Positions 6,796 to 17,460 are shown, counted from the stretch's first letter. The stretch: DNA of 21,436 nt from Burkholderiaceae bacterium (GCA_024235855.1 JACKLN010000019.1:1-21436); one strand, 5' to 3'. Notes: generated by a model from the sequence alone, not told the origin. Numbers and translations are program-made.

Positions 6796-7659
6796 ATGAG
6801 CACGACGCCCTTCCCCATCCCCGTGATCGCCGCGCTCGGCCCCGGCAGCCAGCCGGAGGAAGAGTCACCCTCCGTGCTGCCGATGCCACGCGACATGGCC
6901 ACCTGGCAGCCACCCTCACTGCCCGAGCCCGAGACCTTCGCGGCGCACGCCGACGCCGTGGCCGCGCTGCGCGCCGCGCACGCGCAGCTGGAACGCTGGC
7001 TGCTTGGCGAACCGACGGAGCCCGTCGAACTGGCCGGCTTGTCCGACGCCGACCGGCAGCTGATCCACCAGGTGCTGGGCGAAGGCGAGGTGGCCGCCGC
7101 GGTGGACGGCCCGGACGGACTGCAGGCCCAGGAATCGGTGTTCGCCGGCGTCTGGCGCGTGCTGCACCTGCAGGACGGCGTGTTGCACCGGGACACCATC
7201 GAGATCGGTGCCGTCCCGGCCCGCGTGCGCAGCGCGGCGCGCGCCGACGGTGCGGCCGGCGAACATGCCGAGGTGCCGACGCCCGACGACCTGATGAACG
7301 GCCCCGCCGTGCTGGCCGAGCTGGCCGACGCGCAGCGCCGCTGGCAGCCGGGCGCGCCGCAGCACGTGGTCAACATGACCCTGCTGCCGCTGACCACCGG
7401 CGACAGCCACTGGCTGCAGGCCCGCATCGGCGAGGGCCGCGTGCGCATCCTCTCGCGCGGCTACGGCAACTGCCGCATCGTCGACACCTGGCAGCCGCGC
7501 ACCTGGCGCGTGACCTACTTCAATGCGCAGGACCTGATCCTGCTGGACACGGTGGAGGTGGGCGACGTGCCCGAGGTGGCCTGCGCCGCGCCCGACGACC
7601 TGGCCGACTCGCAGCGCCGCCTGGGCGAGGTGCTGAACTGGGTGGAGTCGGCCACATGA
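6796..7659 (+). CDS. hoxQ: HyaF/HupH-type hydrogenase assembly protein
   Basis: The 287-residue product matches the HyaF/HupH/HoxQ family. It has a Pro-rich N-terminus (PIPVIAALGPGSQPEEE), then a central LLGEGEVAA-like segment, and a C-terminal domain with HVVNMTLLPLTTGD and ILSRGYGNCRIVDT. Family members assist maturation of the small subunit, probably its Fe-S clusters, in concert with HoxO. AAAGG at 6783-6787 precedes the ATG by eight bases. The TGA stop at 7657-7659 lies inside an ATGA that also begins the repeat-derived mini-ORF, so the usual tight link to hoxR has been separated by 118 bases. Confidence 0.93.
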   Translation: MSTTPFPIPVIAALGPGSQPEEESPSVLPMPRDMATWQPPSLPEPETFAAHADAVAALRAAHAQLERWLLGEPTEPVELAGLSDADRQLIHQVLGEGEVAAAVDGPDGLQAQESVFAGVWRVLHLQDGVLHRDTIEIGAVPARVRSAARADGAAGEHAEVPTPDDLMNGPAVLAELADAQRRWQPGAPQHVVNMTLLPLTTGDSHWLQARIGEGRVRILSRGYGNCRIVDTWQPRTWRVTYFNAQDLILLDTVEVGDVPEVACAAPDDLADSQRRLGEVLNWVESAT

Positions 7660-7781
7660 GCGCGCCGGGCCGCCCCAAGGGCGAATACCGGAGGGCGCAG
7701 CCCGAAGGTACCCCAGTGAGCGCGCCGGGCCGCTCCCAAGCGCTCATCCCGGAGTGCGCAGCACGGAGGGTCGGCCAGTGA
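7656..7781 (+). other. Repeat-derived 41-codon mini-ORF bridging hoxQ and hoxR
   Basis: Reading from the ATG at 7656, which overlaps the hoxQ stop as ATGA, the two repeat copies form one open frame of 41 residues. It starts MSAPGRPKGEYR and stops at TGA 7779-7781. That stop overlaps the hoxR GTG start as GTGA. The mini-ORF would let ribosomes pass from hoxQ to hoxR without a gap. The peptide itself has no recognisable function and is probably not selected as a protein. It is listed because its two junctions are exact. Confidence 0.4.
7657..7778 (+). repeat. Two tandem copies of an approximately 60-nt intergenic repeat
   Basis: Copy 1 spans 7657-7716 and copy 2 spans 7717-7778. Both begin TGAGCGCGCCGGGCCGC and share CCGGAG.GCGCAGC and a purine-rich block near the end (GAAGG, GGAGGG), followed by CCAG. 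A third TGAGCGCG follows at 7779-7786 and belongs to the start of hoxR. The pattern fits insertion of the unit at an ancestral ATGAGCGCG hoxQ/hoxR overlap, with TGAGCGCG repeated at each boundary. From memory, closely similar units occur between genes in Rubrivivax/Leptothrix-type genomes; this was not checked by a search. Confidence 0.75.
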
Positions 7782-8002
7782 GCGCGACCACCTTCGAAGG
7801 CAGCTACCTCGGCGACGCCACGCGCCTGCCAGCCGACGCCCGCCTGGAGTGCAAGATCTGCTGGTGGGTCTACGATCCGGCGATGGGCGATCCGCAGTGG
7901 CAAGTTCCGCCCGGCACGCCGTTCACGGCCCTGCCGGCGCACTGGACCTGCCCGCAATGCGAGGGTCGGGCCGACCAGTTCATGGTGGTCGACGGCCGAT
8001 GA
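7778..8002 (+). CDS. hoxR: Hydrogenase-associated rubredoxin
   Basis: The 74-residue protein is a HupI/HoxR rubredoxin. Its iron ligands are C25 and C28 (CKIC) and C58 and C61 (CPQC), with the family core WWVYDPAMGDPQWQVPPGTPF. In R. leguminosarum and R. eutropha it is needed for maturation of the small subunit under oxygen, probably protecting or electron-feeding Fe-S assembly. The start is GTG 7778, with GGAGGG at 7765-7770 that lies inside the repeat element, so the repeat supplies the ribosome site. An earlier in-frame GTG at 7754 would add eight repeat-encoded residues and is less likely. The gene overlaps hoxT by ATGA. Confidence 0.94.
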   Translation: MSATTFEGSYLGDATRLPADARLECKICWWVYDPAMGDPQWQVPPGTPFTALPAHWTCPQCEGRADQFMVVDGR

Positions 8003-8476
8003 ACGCCGCCGCCACGCCCGCCCGCCAGCGTGCCGACGCGCTCGAGCGCGCCTTTGCACGCGTCGCGGCCACGCGCATGGCAGGCATCCCCCTCCTGCAC
8101 CCGGGCCTGCAGGTGCGGGCCATCGGCTTCGCGCCGCAGCCCGGCGGCGGCGCGCTGGGCGTGCTGCTCACGCCCTGGTTCATGAACCTGGTCTGGCTGC
8201 CACTGGAGGAGGATGACACCGTAGCCGCCACCGGCGTCACGCGCACACGGGTCGTGGGGGGCGAGCATTTCGACTTCCTGGGCGCGCACGAGGACGGCTT
8301 CGGCGGCTTCGAGGCCTGTTCGCTGTTTTCGCCGATGCAGGCCTTTGCCGACCAGGCCGCGGCGGTGGCCACGGCCGAGGCGGTGCTCGCACCTGCGCGC
8401 CGCGGACGCAGCCCGGCCCGCCGACGGCGCGCGCCGCGCGCTGTTCTTCGGCCGCCGCAGGGAGGCCACCGCGTGA
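7999..8476 (+). pseudogene. hoxT: hoxT, hydrogenase assembly protein, frame-disrupted near its 3' end
   Basis: The first about 129 residues match HupJ/HoxT (MAGIPLLHPGLQVRAIGF, GVLLTPWFMNLVWLP, FLGAHEDGFGGFEACSLFSPM, AVATAEAVL). At about 8386-8391 (gtgCTCGCAcct) the proper frame shifts by one base. The second frame then reads HLRAADAARPADGARRALFF and ends EATA at TGA 8474-8476, in GTGA overlap with the hoxV start. Removing one base gives a 158-residue protein, the usual length. As written, hoxT has no stop and runs on into hoxV. This is either a real one-base insertion or a sequencing or assembly error in GC-rich DNA. HoxT-type proteins act in small-subunit maturation with HoxR and HoxV. Confidence 0.85.
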
Positions 8477-9518
8477 GCACGGTGCTGGCGGGCCGGCTGC
8501 TGCTCGCGCCTGGGCGCGCGGCGCCGCTGCACTGCGAGCGCCCGATGGTGGCCGCGGCCGTGATGCGCCGCTCGGCCGAAGGCCGGCAGGCTGCGCTGCT
8601 GCCGGCCCTGCTGGGCAGCGTGTTCGCGCTCGGGGCCACCGCACAGGCCCAGACGGCCCGCCGTGCCGTGCGCGCTGCCCTGGGCGTGGCCGACGACGGC
8701 CCGGCCGACACCGACAGCGCACGCCAGTTGCGCCAGGCCACCTTCACCGAACACCTGCAGCGCCTGGCGCTGGACCTGCCCGGCGCCGGCGACCCGGGCT
8801 GGCTGCGGGGCGTGCCTTCCGACTGCACCGCTGCCGCGCCCTTCGCGCTGCGCCTGTTCGGCCAGCCGGCGGCCGACTGGCTGCACGCCTGGCGCCAGCG
8901 CGGTGCCAGCCTGCTGACCGACTGGGCCACGGCGCACGACCACCCGCTGGCGCACGCCTTCGCCGCGCTGGCACCACGCGCCCGCGCGCTGGCCTGGCCC
9001 AGCCGGCCATTGGACTGGGCCGCCGATCCACCGCGAGCCATGGCGGCCTTGGCCGGCGCCCTGCGGCAGGACCCGACTTTGCCGAGCGCCCCCACTGGCA
9101 GGGCGCCCCCGCCGAGACCGGTGCCTGGCAGCGCCACGGCATCGCGCACGGCGGGCCGGTGGACGCCTGGCTGCGTCTGGGCGCGCGCCTGGCCGAAGTG
9201 GCCGCGCTGTGCAGCGGCGCCACGCTGGCCGCCGGCGCGCTGCCGCTGGGCCCGCGAGAGGGCATCGCCTGGTGCGAGATGTCGCGTGGCCTGCTGGTGC
9301 ACTGGGCGCGTGTCGACCGCGATGTCGGCCCCGGCGACCCGGCCGACAGCGCCCGCATCGCCGCCTACCGCGTGCTGGCGCCCACCGAGTGGAACTTCCA
9401 TCCGCAGGGTGCCTTCGCCACCTGGCTGCGCGCGACCGCGCCCACACCCGCGGACGCGCGCCTGGCCGCGCTGGCCCTGGACCCCTGCATCGCGGTGGAG
9501 GTGGCCGGCGATGCATGA
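8473..9518 (+). pseudogene. hoxV: hoxV, HupK-like maturation scaffold, single-base frame disruption
   Basis: The start is GTG 8473 (MSTVLAGRLLLAPGRAAPLH) with a strong AGGGAGG at 8459-8465. The N-terminal part is in one frame up to LRQDP at about 9075. The rest is in another frame, beginning DFAERPHWQGAPAETGAWQR and ending at TGA 9516-9518. Adding one base at about 9075 (cccGac to cccGGac) joins the halves into 348 residues. HupK/HoxV proteins resemble a degenerate large subunit (LCSGATLAAGALPLG, APTEWNFHPQGAF, LDPCIAVEV). They are thought to act as a scaffold on which the Fe(CN)2CO unit is built or transferred. A sequencing error is as likely as a true mutation. hypA overlaps its last eight bases. 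Confidence 0.85.
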
Positions 9519-9867
9519 GATGAGCCTGGCCGGCGGCATCCTGAAGCTGGTGGACGACGCCGCCGCACGCGACCCCTTCACGCGCGTCAAGCGCCTGGTG
9601 CTGGACTGCGGCGCGCTGGCCGGCGTGGAGGTTCGCGCGCTGCGCTTCGCGCTGGAGGCCATCGCCCCGGGCACGCGGCTGGCAGACGCAGAGATCGTTA
9701 TCCACGAACCGCCGGGCCAGGCCTTCTGCATGGGCTGCGGCCAGCGCGTCGACATCGCGTCGCGGGTGGACCCCTGCCCCGCCTGCGGCAGTTTCAAGCT
9801 CCAGCCCACCTGTGGACTGGAGCTCACCGTGCGCGAGCTGATCGTGCACGACGATCAGGAGGTTTGA
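9511..9867 (+). CDS. hypA: Hydrogenase nickel incorporation protein HypA
   Basis: The 118-residue zinc and nickel protein works with HypB to insert nickel into HoxG. It begins MHEMSLAGGI, with His2 as the essential nickel ligand. The structural zinc site is C73-x2-C76 (CMGC) and C89-x2-C92 (CPAC). The ATG at 9511 was preferred over the internal ATG at 9520 because only the former keeps MHEMS; GGAGG at 9497-9501 supports it. The gene overlaps hoxV by eight bases and hypB starts two bases after its stop. Confidence 0.96.
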   Translation: MHEMSLAGGILKLVDDAAARDPFTRVKRLVLDCGALAGVEVRALRFALEAIAPGTRLADAEIVIHEPPGQAFCMGCGQRVDIASRVDPCPACGSFKLQPTCGLELTVRELIVHDDQEV

Positions 9868-9869
9868 CC

Positions 9870-10730
9870 ATGTGTGTCGTCTGCGGATGCTCGACCACCG
9901 ACACGAAGGCGCCAGAGGCTTCGTCCCACGGTGACCTGCACTATGGCCTGGGCGCCGCGCGCGTGTCGGTGCCCGGCATGAGCGCCGAGCGCGCCATCAG
10001 GCTCGAGGCCGACGTGCTGGGCGCCAACAACGCCATCGCCACGCACAACCGCGCGCATTTCGCGGCCCATGGCGTGACGGCCTACAACCTGGTCTCCAGC
10101 CCAGGCTCGGGCAAGACCACGCTGCTGTGCGCGACGATCGAGGCGCTCAAGCAGCGCGCCGAGGCCCCGGCGCTGGCGGTGATCGAAGGCGACCAGCAGA
10201 CCACGCACGACGCAGACCGCATCCGCGCTACCGGTGCGCCGGCAGTCCAGGTCAACACCGGCAAGGGCTGCCACCTCGACGCCGAGATGGTGGCCGCCGC
10301 CTTCGCGCGGCTGCCGCTGCACGACGCCCCGGGCGGCGGCCTGCTCTTCATCGAGAACGTGGGCAACCTGGTCTGCCCCGCGATGTGGGACCTGGGCGAA
10401 CGCGCCAAGGTGGCCATCCTCTCCGTCACCGAGGGCGAGGACAAGCCGCTGAAGTACCCCGACATGTTCGCTGCCGCGAAGCTGATGGTGCTCAACAAGG
10501 TGGACCTGCTGCCGCACCTGGACTTCGACGTGGCACGCTGCATCGCCTACGCGCAGCGCGTGAACCCTGGCATCGAGGTGCTGCTGGTCTCGGCACGCAG
10601 CGGCCACGGCATGGACGCGTGGATCGACTGGCTGCTGGAAGACCGCGCTTCGGCACCGGCGCACGATCACGACCATGCGCATGGGCATGCCCACGGTCAC
10701 GCGCACCCCCACGACCACGCCCACGGATGA
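9870..10730 (+). CDS. hypB: Hydrogenase nickel incorporation GTPase HypB with C-terminal His-rich tail
   Basis: HypB is the GTPase that drives nickel delivery with HypA. The 286-residue product begins MCVVCGCS, the high-affinity N-terminal nickel motif. The G domain has the P-loop SSPGSGKTTLL (about 77-87), EGDQQT, the metal site GKGCHLDA and NKVD (LNKVDLLPHL). The last 22 residues (265-286) alternate His with Asp, Ala, Gly or Pro and hold 11 histidines. In HypB proteins I know, such a His stretch lies near the N-terminus between CXXCGC and the G domain, and here that linker has few histidines. AGGAGG at 9857-9862 selects ATG 9870 over a TTG six bases upstream. The gene overlaps hypF by ATGA. 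Confidence 0.96.
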   Translation: MCVVCGCSTTDTKAPEASSHGDLHYGLGAARVSVPGMSAERAIRLEADVLGANNAIATHNRAHFAAHGVTAYNLVSSPGSGKTTLLCATIEALKQRAEAPALAVIEGDQQTTHDADRIRATGAPAVQVNTGKGCHLDAEMVAAAFARLPLHDAPGGGLLFIENVGNLVCPAMWDLGERAKVAILSVTEGEDKPLKYPDMFAAAKLMVLNKVDLLPHLDFDVARCIAYAQRVNPGIEVLLVSARSGHGMDAWIDWLLEDRASAPAHDHDHAHGHAHGHAHPHDHAHG

Positions 10731-11848
10731 CCACCCCCCTGCCACGCCCTGCACCGGCGCGCGTGCTCGCCGCCGGTGCCTGGCTGAAGAACGCGGCCTG
10801 CCGGGTGGACGGCCCCTCGGCGCACTGGTCGCCGCTGCACGGCGACCTGGGCACGCCCGAGGCCTGCCGCGCCCTGCAGGCCTCGCTGCAGGCCCTGGCC
10901 GACGAAGGCCCGCTGGACGCCATCGCGCACGACCTGCACCCGGACTTCGAGAGCACGCGCCTGGCCCAGGCCCTGGCGGCCGAACTCGGCGTGCCCGCCG
11001 TGCCGGTGCAGCACCACCACGCGCACGTCGCGGTGGTGCAGGCCGAGTCGGCGCATGCCGGGCCGCTGATCGGGCTTGCGCTGGACGGCGTGGGTCTGGG
11101 CACCGACGGCACGGCCTGGGGCGGTGAACTGCTGTGGGTGGACGGTGCGCAGTGGCAGCGGCTGGGCCACCTGGGCACGCTGGTGCTGCCGGGCGGCGAT
11201 CTGGCCGCGCATGAACCCTGGCGCATGGCCGCGGCCCTGTTGCACGCGCTGGGCCGGGCCGACGAGATCGTGCCGCGCCTGGGCCCGCGCGTGGGCGAGC
11301 CGCTGGCGCAAGGCGTGCAAGCCATGCTGGCGCGCGGCCTGAACTGCCCGGCCACCACCGGCGCCGGGCGCTGGTTCGACGCCGCCGCCGGTCTGCTGGG
11401 CTTCAGCGACCGGCAGGCGCAGGAGGCCGAGGCCGCGATCACGCTGGAACGCGCCGCCACCGAATGGCTGGCCGATCATGCCGACCCTGCGCTGCCCGAC
11501 ACCGGCCTGGACCTGACGGCGCTGGGCCACGTGCTGGCCGACGTGCGCCACCCGGCCGAAGGTGCCGCGATCTTCCACCTGACCTTGGCGCGCGCGCTGT
11601 CCAGCGCCACCGTGGCTGCCGCGCGCGCGCACGGCGTGGGCCGAGTTGCGCTGGGCGGCGGCTGCTTCTTCAACCGCCTGCTGACACAGCGGCTGACGGA
11701 CGCGCTGCGGGCCGCCGGCCTGCAGGTGCAGTGGCCACGCGTGGACCGCGGCGACGCGGGCCTGGCGCTGGGCCAGGCCTGGGTGGCCGCGCACGCGGTG
11801 GCGGCGGGCCTGGATACAGAACCGATGGAGACCACCGCATGTGCCTAG
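10727..11848 (+). CDS. hypF: HypF carbamoyltransferase, short form
   Basis: HypF makes the carbamoyl group that HypE converts to cyanide. Full-length HypF has about 750 residues with acylphosphatase, zinc-finger, YrdC and Kae1-like domains. This product has 373 residues and begins directly in the Kae1-like C-terminal part (VLAAGAWLKNAACRV, AHDLHPDFEST). It keeps the metal-binding HHHAH at 96-100, DGVGLGTDGTAWGGEL, and ALGGGCFFNRLL. R. eutropha HypF1, also about 390 residues, is a known functional short form, so this is unlikely to be a deletion artefact; the hypB overlap (ATGA) also shows an intact start. How carbamoyl-adenylate is made without the N-terminal domains is not explained here; a full-length HypF or another YrdC protein elsewhere could help. 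Confidence 0.93.
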   Translation: MTTPLPRPAPARVLAAGAWLKNAACRVDGPSAHWSPLHGDLGTPEACRALQASLQALADEGPLDAIAHDLHPDFESTRLAQALAAELGVPAVPVQHHHAHVAVVQAESAHAGPLIGLALDGVGLGTDGTAWGGELLWVDGAQWQRLGHLGTLVLPGGDLAAHEPWRMAAALLHALGRADEIVPRLGPRVGEPLAQGVQAMLARGLNCPATTGAGRWFDAAAGLLGFSDRQAQEAEAAITLERAATEWLADHADPALPDTGLDLTALGHVLADVRHPAEGAAIFHLTLARALSSATVAAARAHGVGRVALGGGCFFNRLLTQRLTDALRAAGLQVQWPRVDRGDAGLALGQAWVAAHAVAAGLDTEPMETTACA

Positions 11849-12065
11849 CCTTGCCCGCGCGCATCGTCGCGCTCGACGGCGACGACGCCACCGTGGACCT
11901 GGGCGGCGTGCGCAAGGCCGTCAGCGTCGCCCTCACGCCCGGCGTGGCGGTGGGCGACTACGTGATCGTGCACGTGGGCCACGCCATCGGCGTGGTCGAT
12001 CCCGAGGAAGCCGAACGCACGCTGGCCCTGTTCGCCGAACTGGCCGCGATGGAGGACAAGCCGGC

Positions 12066-12069
<4 letters not shown>
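11839..12069 (+). CDS. hypC: Hydrogenase maturation chaperone HypC
   Basis: The 76-residue chaperone forms a complex with HypD on which Fe(CN)2CO is assembled, then carries it to the large subunit. It begins MCLALPARIV with the essential Cys2, followed by VGDYVIVHVGHAIGVVDPEEA, typical of HypC. GGAGA near 11827 provides the ribosome site. The gene overlaps the 3' end of hypF by ten bases and hypD by four (ATGA). Confidence 0.95.
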
Positions 12070-13207
<1,138 letters not shown>

Positions 13208-13211
<4 letters not shown>

Positions 13212-14272
13212 TCAAGAAGGACTACGTCCGGCCGCTGGACCTCAAGCAGGGCCGCATCGACATGAACCACGGCGCCGGCGGCCGGGCGTCGGCGCAGCTG
13301 ATCGACGAGGTCTTCGCCCGCGCCTTCGACAACCCGCTGCTGCGCCAGGGCAACGACGGCGCGGTGATGGCGCCGCCGCCCGAGCTGCTGGAAGGTGGCC
13401 GCCTGGTGATGGCCTGCGACGGCCACGTCGTCTCGCCGCTGTTCTTCGCCGGCGGCGACCTGGGGGGCCTGGCGGTGCACGGCACCGTCAACGACGTGGC
13501 GATGATGGGCGCGCGCCCACTGTGGCTCTCGGCCAGCTTCATCCTCGAGGAAGGCTTCCCGCTGGCGGACCTCAAGCGCATCGTCGACTCGATGGCCGCC
13601 GCCGTGCGCGAGGCCGGCGTGGCCATCGTCACCGGCGACACCAAGGTCGTCGAGCAGGGCAAGGGAGACGGCTGCTTCATCGCCACCACCGGCGTCGGCG
13701 TGGTGCCGCGCGGGGTGGACGTCGGCGGCGCCAACGCCCGCCCGGGCGACGTGCTGCTGCTTTCGGGCGCCATCGGCGAGCACGGTGTGGCCGTGCTGTC
13801 CACGCGCGAATCGCTGGAGTTCGACGCGCCGGTGGTGTCGGACACCGCCGCACTGCACGGCCTGGTGGCGGCGATGCTGGCCGCCGCGCCGCCGGGCAGC
13901 GTGCGCGTGCTGCGCGACCCCACGCGCGGCGGGCTGGGCACCACGCTCAACGAGATCACGCGGCAGTCGGGCGTGGGCATCGTGCTGGACGAGGCCGCCA
14001 TTCCCGTGCAGCCGGCCGTGGAAGCCGCCTGCGAGTTGCTGGGCCTGGACGTGCTGTACCTGGCCAACGAGGGCAAGCTGGTGGCCGTGGTGGCGCCCGA
14101 GGCGGCCGACGCGGTACTGGCGGCCATGCGCGCGCATCCCCTGGGTGCCCAGGCCGTGAAGATCGGCACCGTCCAGGCCGACGCGCACCGCTTCGTGCAG
14201 ATGCACACGCGCTTCGGCGGCAAGCGCATCGTCGATTGGCTCAGCGGCGAGCCGCTGCCGCGGATCTGCTGA
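13208..14272 (+). CDS. hypE: Hydrogenase maturation protein HypE (carbamoyl dehydratase)
   Basis: HypE takes carbamoyl from HypF on its C-terminal cysteine and dehydrates it with ATP to a thiocyanate, the source of the active-site cyanide. The 354-residue product is of the PurM/AIR-synthase fold (MNHGAGGRASAQLI, CDGHVVSPLFFAGGDLGGLA, VTGDTKVVEQGKGDG, DPTRGGLGTTLNEI). It ends with the required PRIC. The start is GTG 13208, in GTGA overlap with the hypD stop and preceded by GGAGG. The stop overlaps the hoxX start (TGATG). Confidence 0.97.
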
Positions 14273-15975
14273 TGAAAGTGCTGCTGCTGTGCCACGCCTT
14301 CAACGGCCTCGCACAGCGCCTGTTCGTCGAACTGCGTGCCGCCGGGCATGCGGTCTCGGTGGAGCTGGACATCGCCGATGCCGTCACCGAGGAGGCCGTG
14401 GCACGCTGGCAGCCCGACCTGGTGCTGGCCCCGTTCCTGAAGCGGCGCATCCCGGAATCGGTGTGGTCGCGCGTGCTGTGCTGGGTGGTGCACCCGGGCC
14501 CGCCGGGTGATGGCGGGCCGCATGCGCTGGACTGGGCGATCGAGCGCGGCCTGGACACCTGGGGCGTGACGGTGCTGCAGGCGGTGCACGACTACGACGC
14601 CGGCCCGATCTGGGCCTGGCGGCCCTTTGCCATGCGCCCCGATGCCGGCAAGGGCAGCCTGTACCGGCACGAGGTGACCACCGCCGCCGTGGCCGCGGTG
14701 TTCGATGCGCTGAGGCGCTGGCGGCCCGGGGCCACGGCGCCCTCGCCCGCGCCGGACCTGCCCGCCCAGCGGGGCCGCTGGCAACCCGCCATGACCGCCG
14801 CCCAGCGCGCGATCGACTGGCAGCACGACGACACCGCCACCGTGCTGCGCCGCCTGCGTGCCGCTGACGGCATGTCCGGCGTGCGCGACACCTGGTTCGA
14901 CGTGCCGGTGCGCCTGTTCGACGGCCATGCGGCCAGTGCCGAGGACCTGGCCCGCGCGCCAGCCGGCGACCTGGTCGCGCGGCGCGGGCCCGCGCTGCTG
15001 CGCCGCACCGCCGACGGCGGCGTGTGGATCGGCCACGTGAAGCGCGGCGATCCGCCCGGCCCCAAGCTGGCCGCCACGCGTGCGTTCGCCGCCGAGACCC
15101 AGGCGCTGCCCGAACTGGCCGTACCGCTGCAACGCGACGACGCCACCTGGGACGAACTGCGCTACCGCCGCCACGGCGCGGTCGGCACGTTGAGCTTCGC
15201 CTTCCACAACGGTGCCATGAGCGTGCGACAGGCGCGCCGGCTGATCGACGCGCTGGCCGAGGTGGCGCGCGACGATGCCCGGGTGCTGGTGCTGGACGGC
15301 GGGCCCGACTTCTTCGGCAACGGCATCCACCTGCACGACATCGAAGCCGCGTCGCTCGAGGGCGGCAGCGCGGCCGACGCCTCGATGGCGGCCATCGAGG
15401 CCATCGACGACGTGGCGCTGGCGATCCTGCAGATGACCGACCGCCTCACCGTGGCCGCGCTGCGCGGCAACGCCGGCGCCGGCGGATGTTTCCTGGCCCT
15501 GGCCGCCGACGCGGTGTGGCTGCACCGCGGCGTGGTGCAGAACCCGCACTACCGCAACATGGGCAACCTGCACGGCAGCGAGTACTGGACCTACCTGCTG
15601 CCGCGCCGCGTCGGGCCGGAGCAGGCCCGGCAGATCATGCGCGGCCGGCTGCCGATGGGCGCGGAAGAGGCGCTGCAGCTCGGCCTGGCCGACGCCGTGC
15701 TGGCCGACGATGCCAGCGGCTTCGACGCCGCCGTGGCGCAGGCGGCCCAGGCGCTGGCCGGTGACCCGGACTGGGCCATACAGGTGGCCGCCAAGGCCGC
15801 CCGCCGTGCCGCCGACGAGGCCCAGCGCCCGCTGGCCGCCTACCGCGCCGACGAACTGGCGGCGATGCGCGTCAACTTCTACGGCTTCGACCCCTCGTAC
15901 CACGTGGCGCGGCACCACTTCGTGCACCGAAAGCCGCATGCGTGGACGCCCCGCCACCTGGCCCTGCACCGTTAG
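14272..15975 (+). CDS. hoxX: HoxX/HypX, CO-ligand supply protein for aerobic maturation
   Basis: HypX makes the active-site CO from formyl-tetrahydrofolate under oxic conditions. The 567-residue product has two parts. An N-terminal formyl-transferase-like domain covers about 1-170, with CWVVHPGPPGDGGPHALDW near residue 70. A C-terminal enoyl-CoA hydratase-like domain covers about 295-540 and includes LVLDGGPDFFGNGIHLHDIE, AALRGNAGAGGCFLAL and NPHYRNMGNLHGSEYWTYLLP. The gene fits an organism that uses H2 in air and agrees with the oxygen-tolerant HoxK. No clear ribosome site precedes the ATG, so translation probably relies on coupling with hypE through TGATG. Confidence 0.96.
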   Translation: MKVLLLCHAFNGLAQRLFVELRAAGHAVSVELDIADAVTEEAVARWQPDLVLAPFLKRRIPESVWSRVLCWVVHPGPPGDGGPHALDWAIERGLDTWGVTVLQAVHDYDAGPIWAWRPFAMRPDAGKGSLYRHEVTTAAVAAVFDALRRWRPGATAPSPAPDLPAQRGRWQPAMTAAQRAIDWQHDDTATVLRRLRAADGMSGVRDTWFDVPVRLFDGHAASAEDLARAPAGDLVARRGPALLRRTADGGVWIGHVKRGDPPGPKLAATRAFAAETQALPELAVPLQRDDATWDELRYRRHGAVGTLSFAFHNGAMSVRQARRLIDALAEVARDDARVLVLDGGPDFFGNGIHLHDIEAASLEGGSAADASMAAIEAIDDVALAILQMTDRLTVAALRGNAGAGGCFLALAADAVWLHRGVVQNPHYRNMGNLHGSEYWTYLLPRRVGPEQARQIMRGRLPMGAEEALQLGLADAVLADDASGFDAAVAQAAQALAGDPDWAIQVAAKAARRAADEAQRPLAAYRADELAAMRVNFYGFDPSYHVARHHFVHRKPHAWTPRHLALHR

Positions 15976-15984
15976 CATCGCGCC

Positions 15985-17459
<1,475 letters not shown>

Positions 17460-17460
<1 letters not shown>

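Noticed and set aside
7657..7786. Repeats between hoxQ and hoxR as a CRISPR array
   Set aside because: Only two direct tandem copies with no spacers, and the units diverge in the middle; no cas genes are present.
7849..9867. A single 672-codon frame that could be read as a natural HoxT-HoxV-HypA fusion protein
   Set aside because: The middle portion is Arg/Pro-rich nonsense, while the expected C-termini of HoxT and HoxV lie in other frames and end in proper stop/start overlaps. Two single-base indels explain it better.
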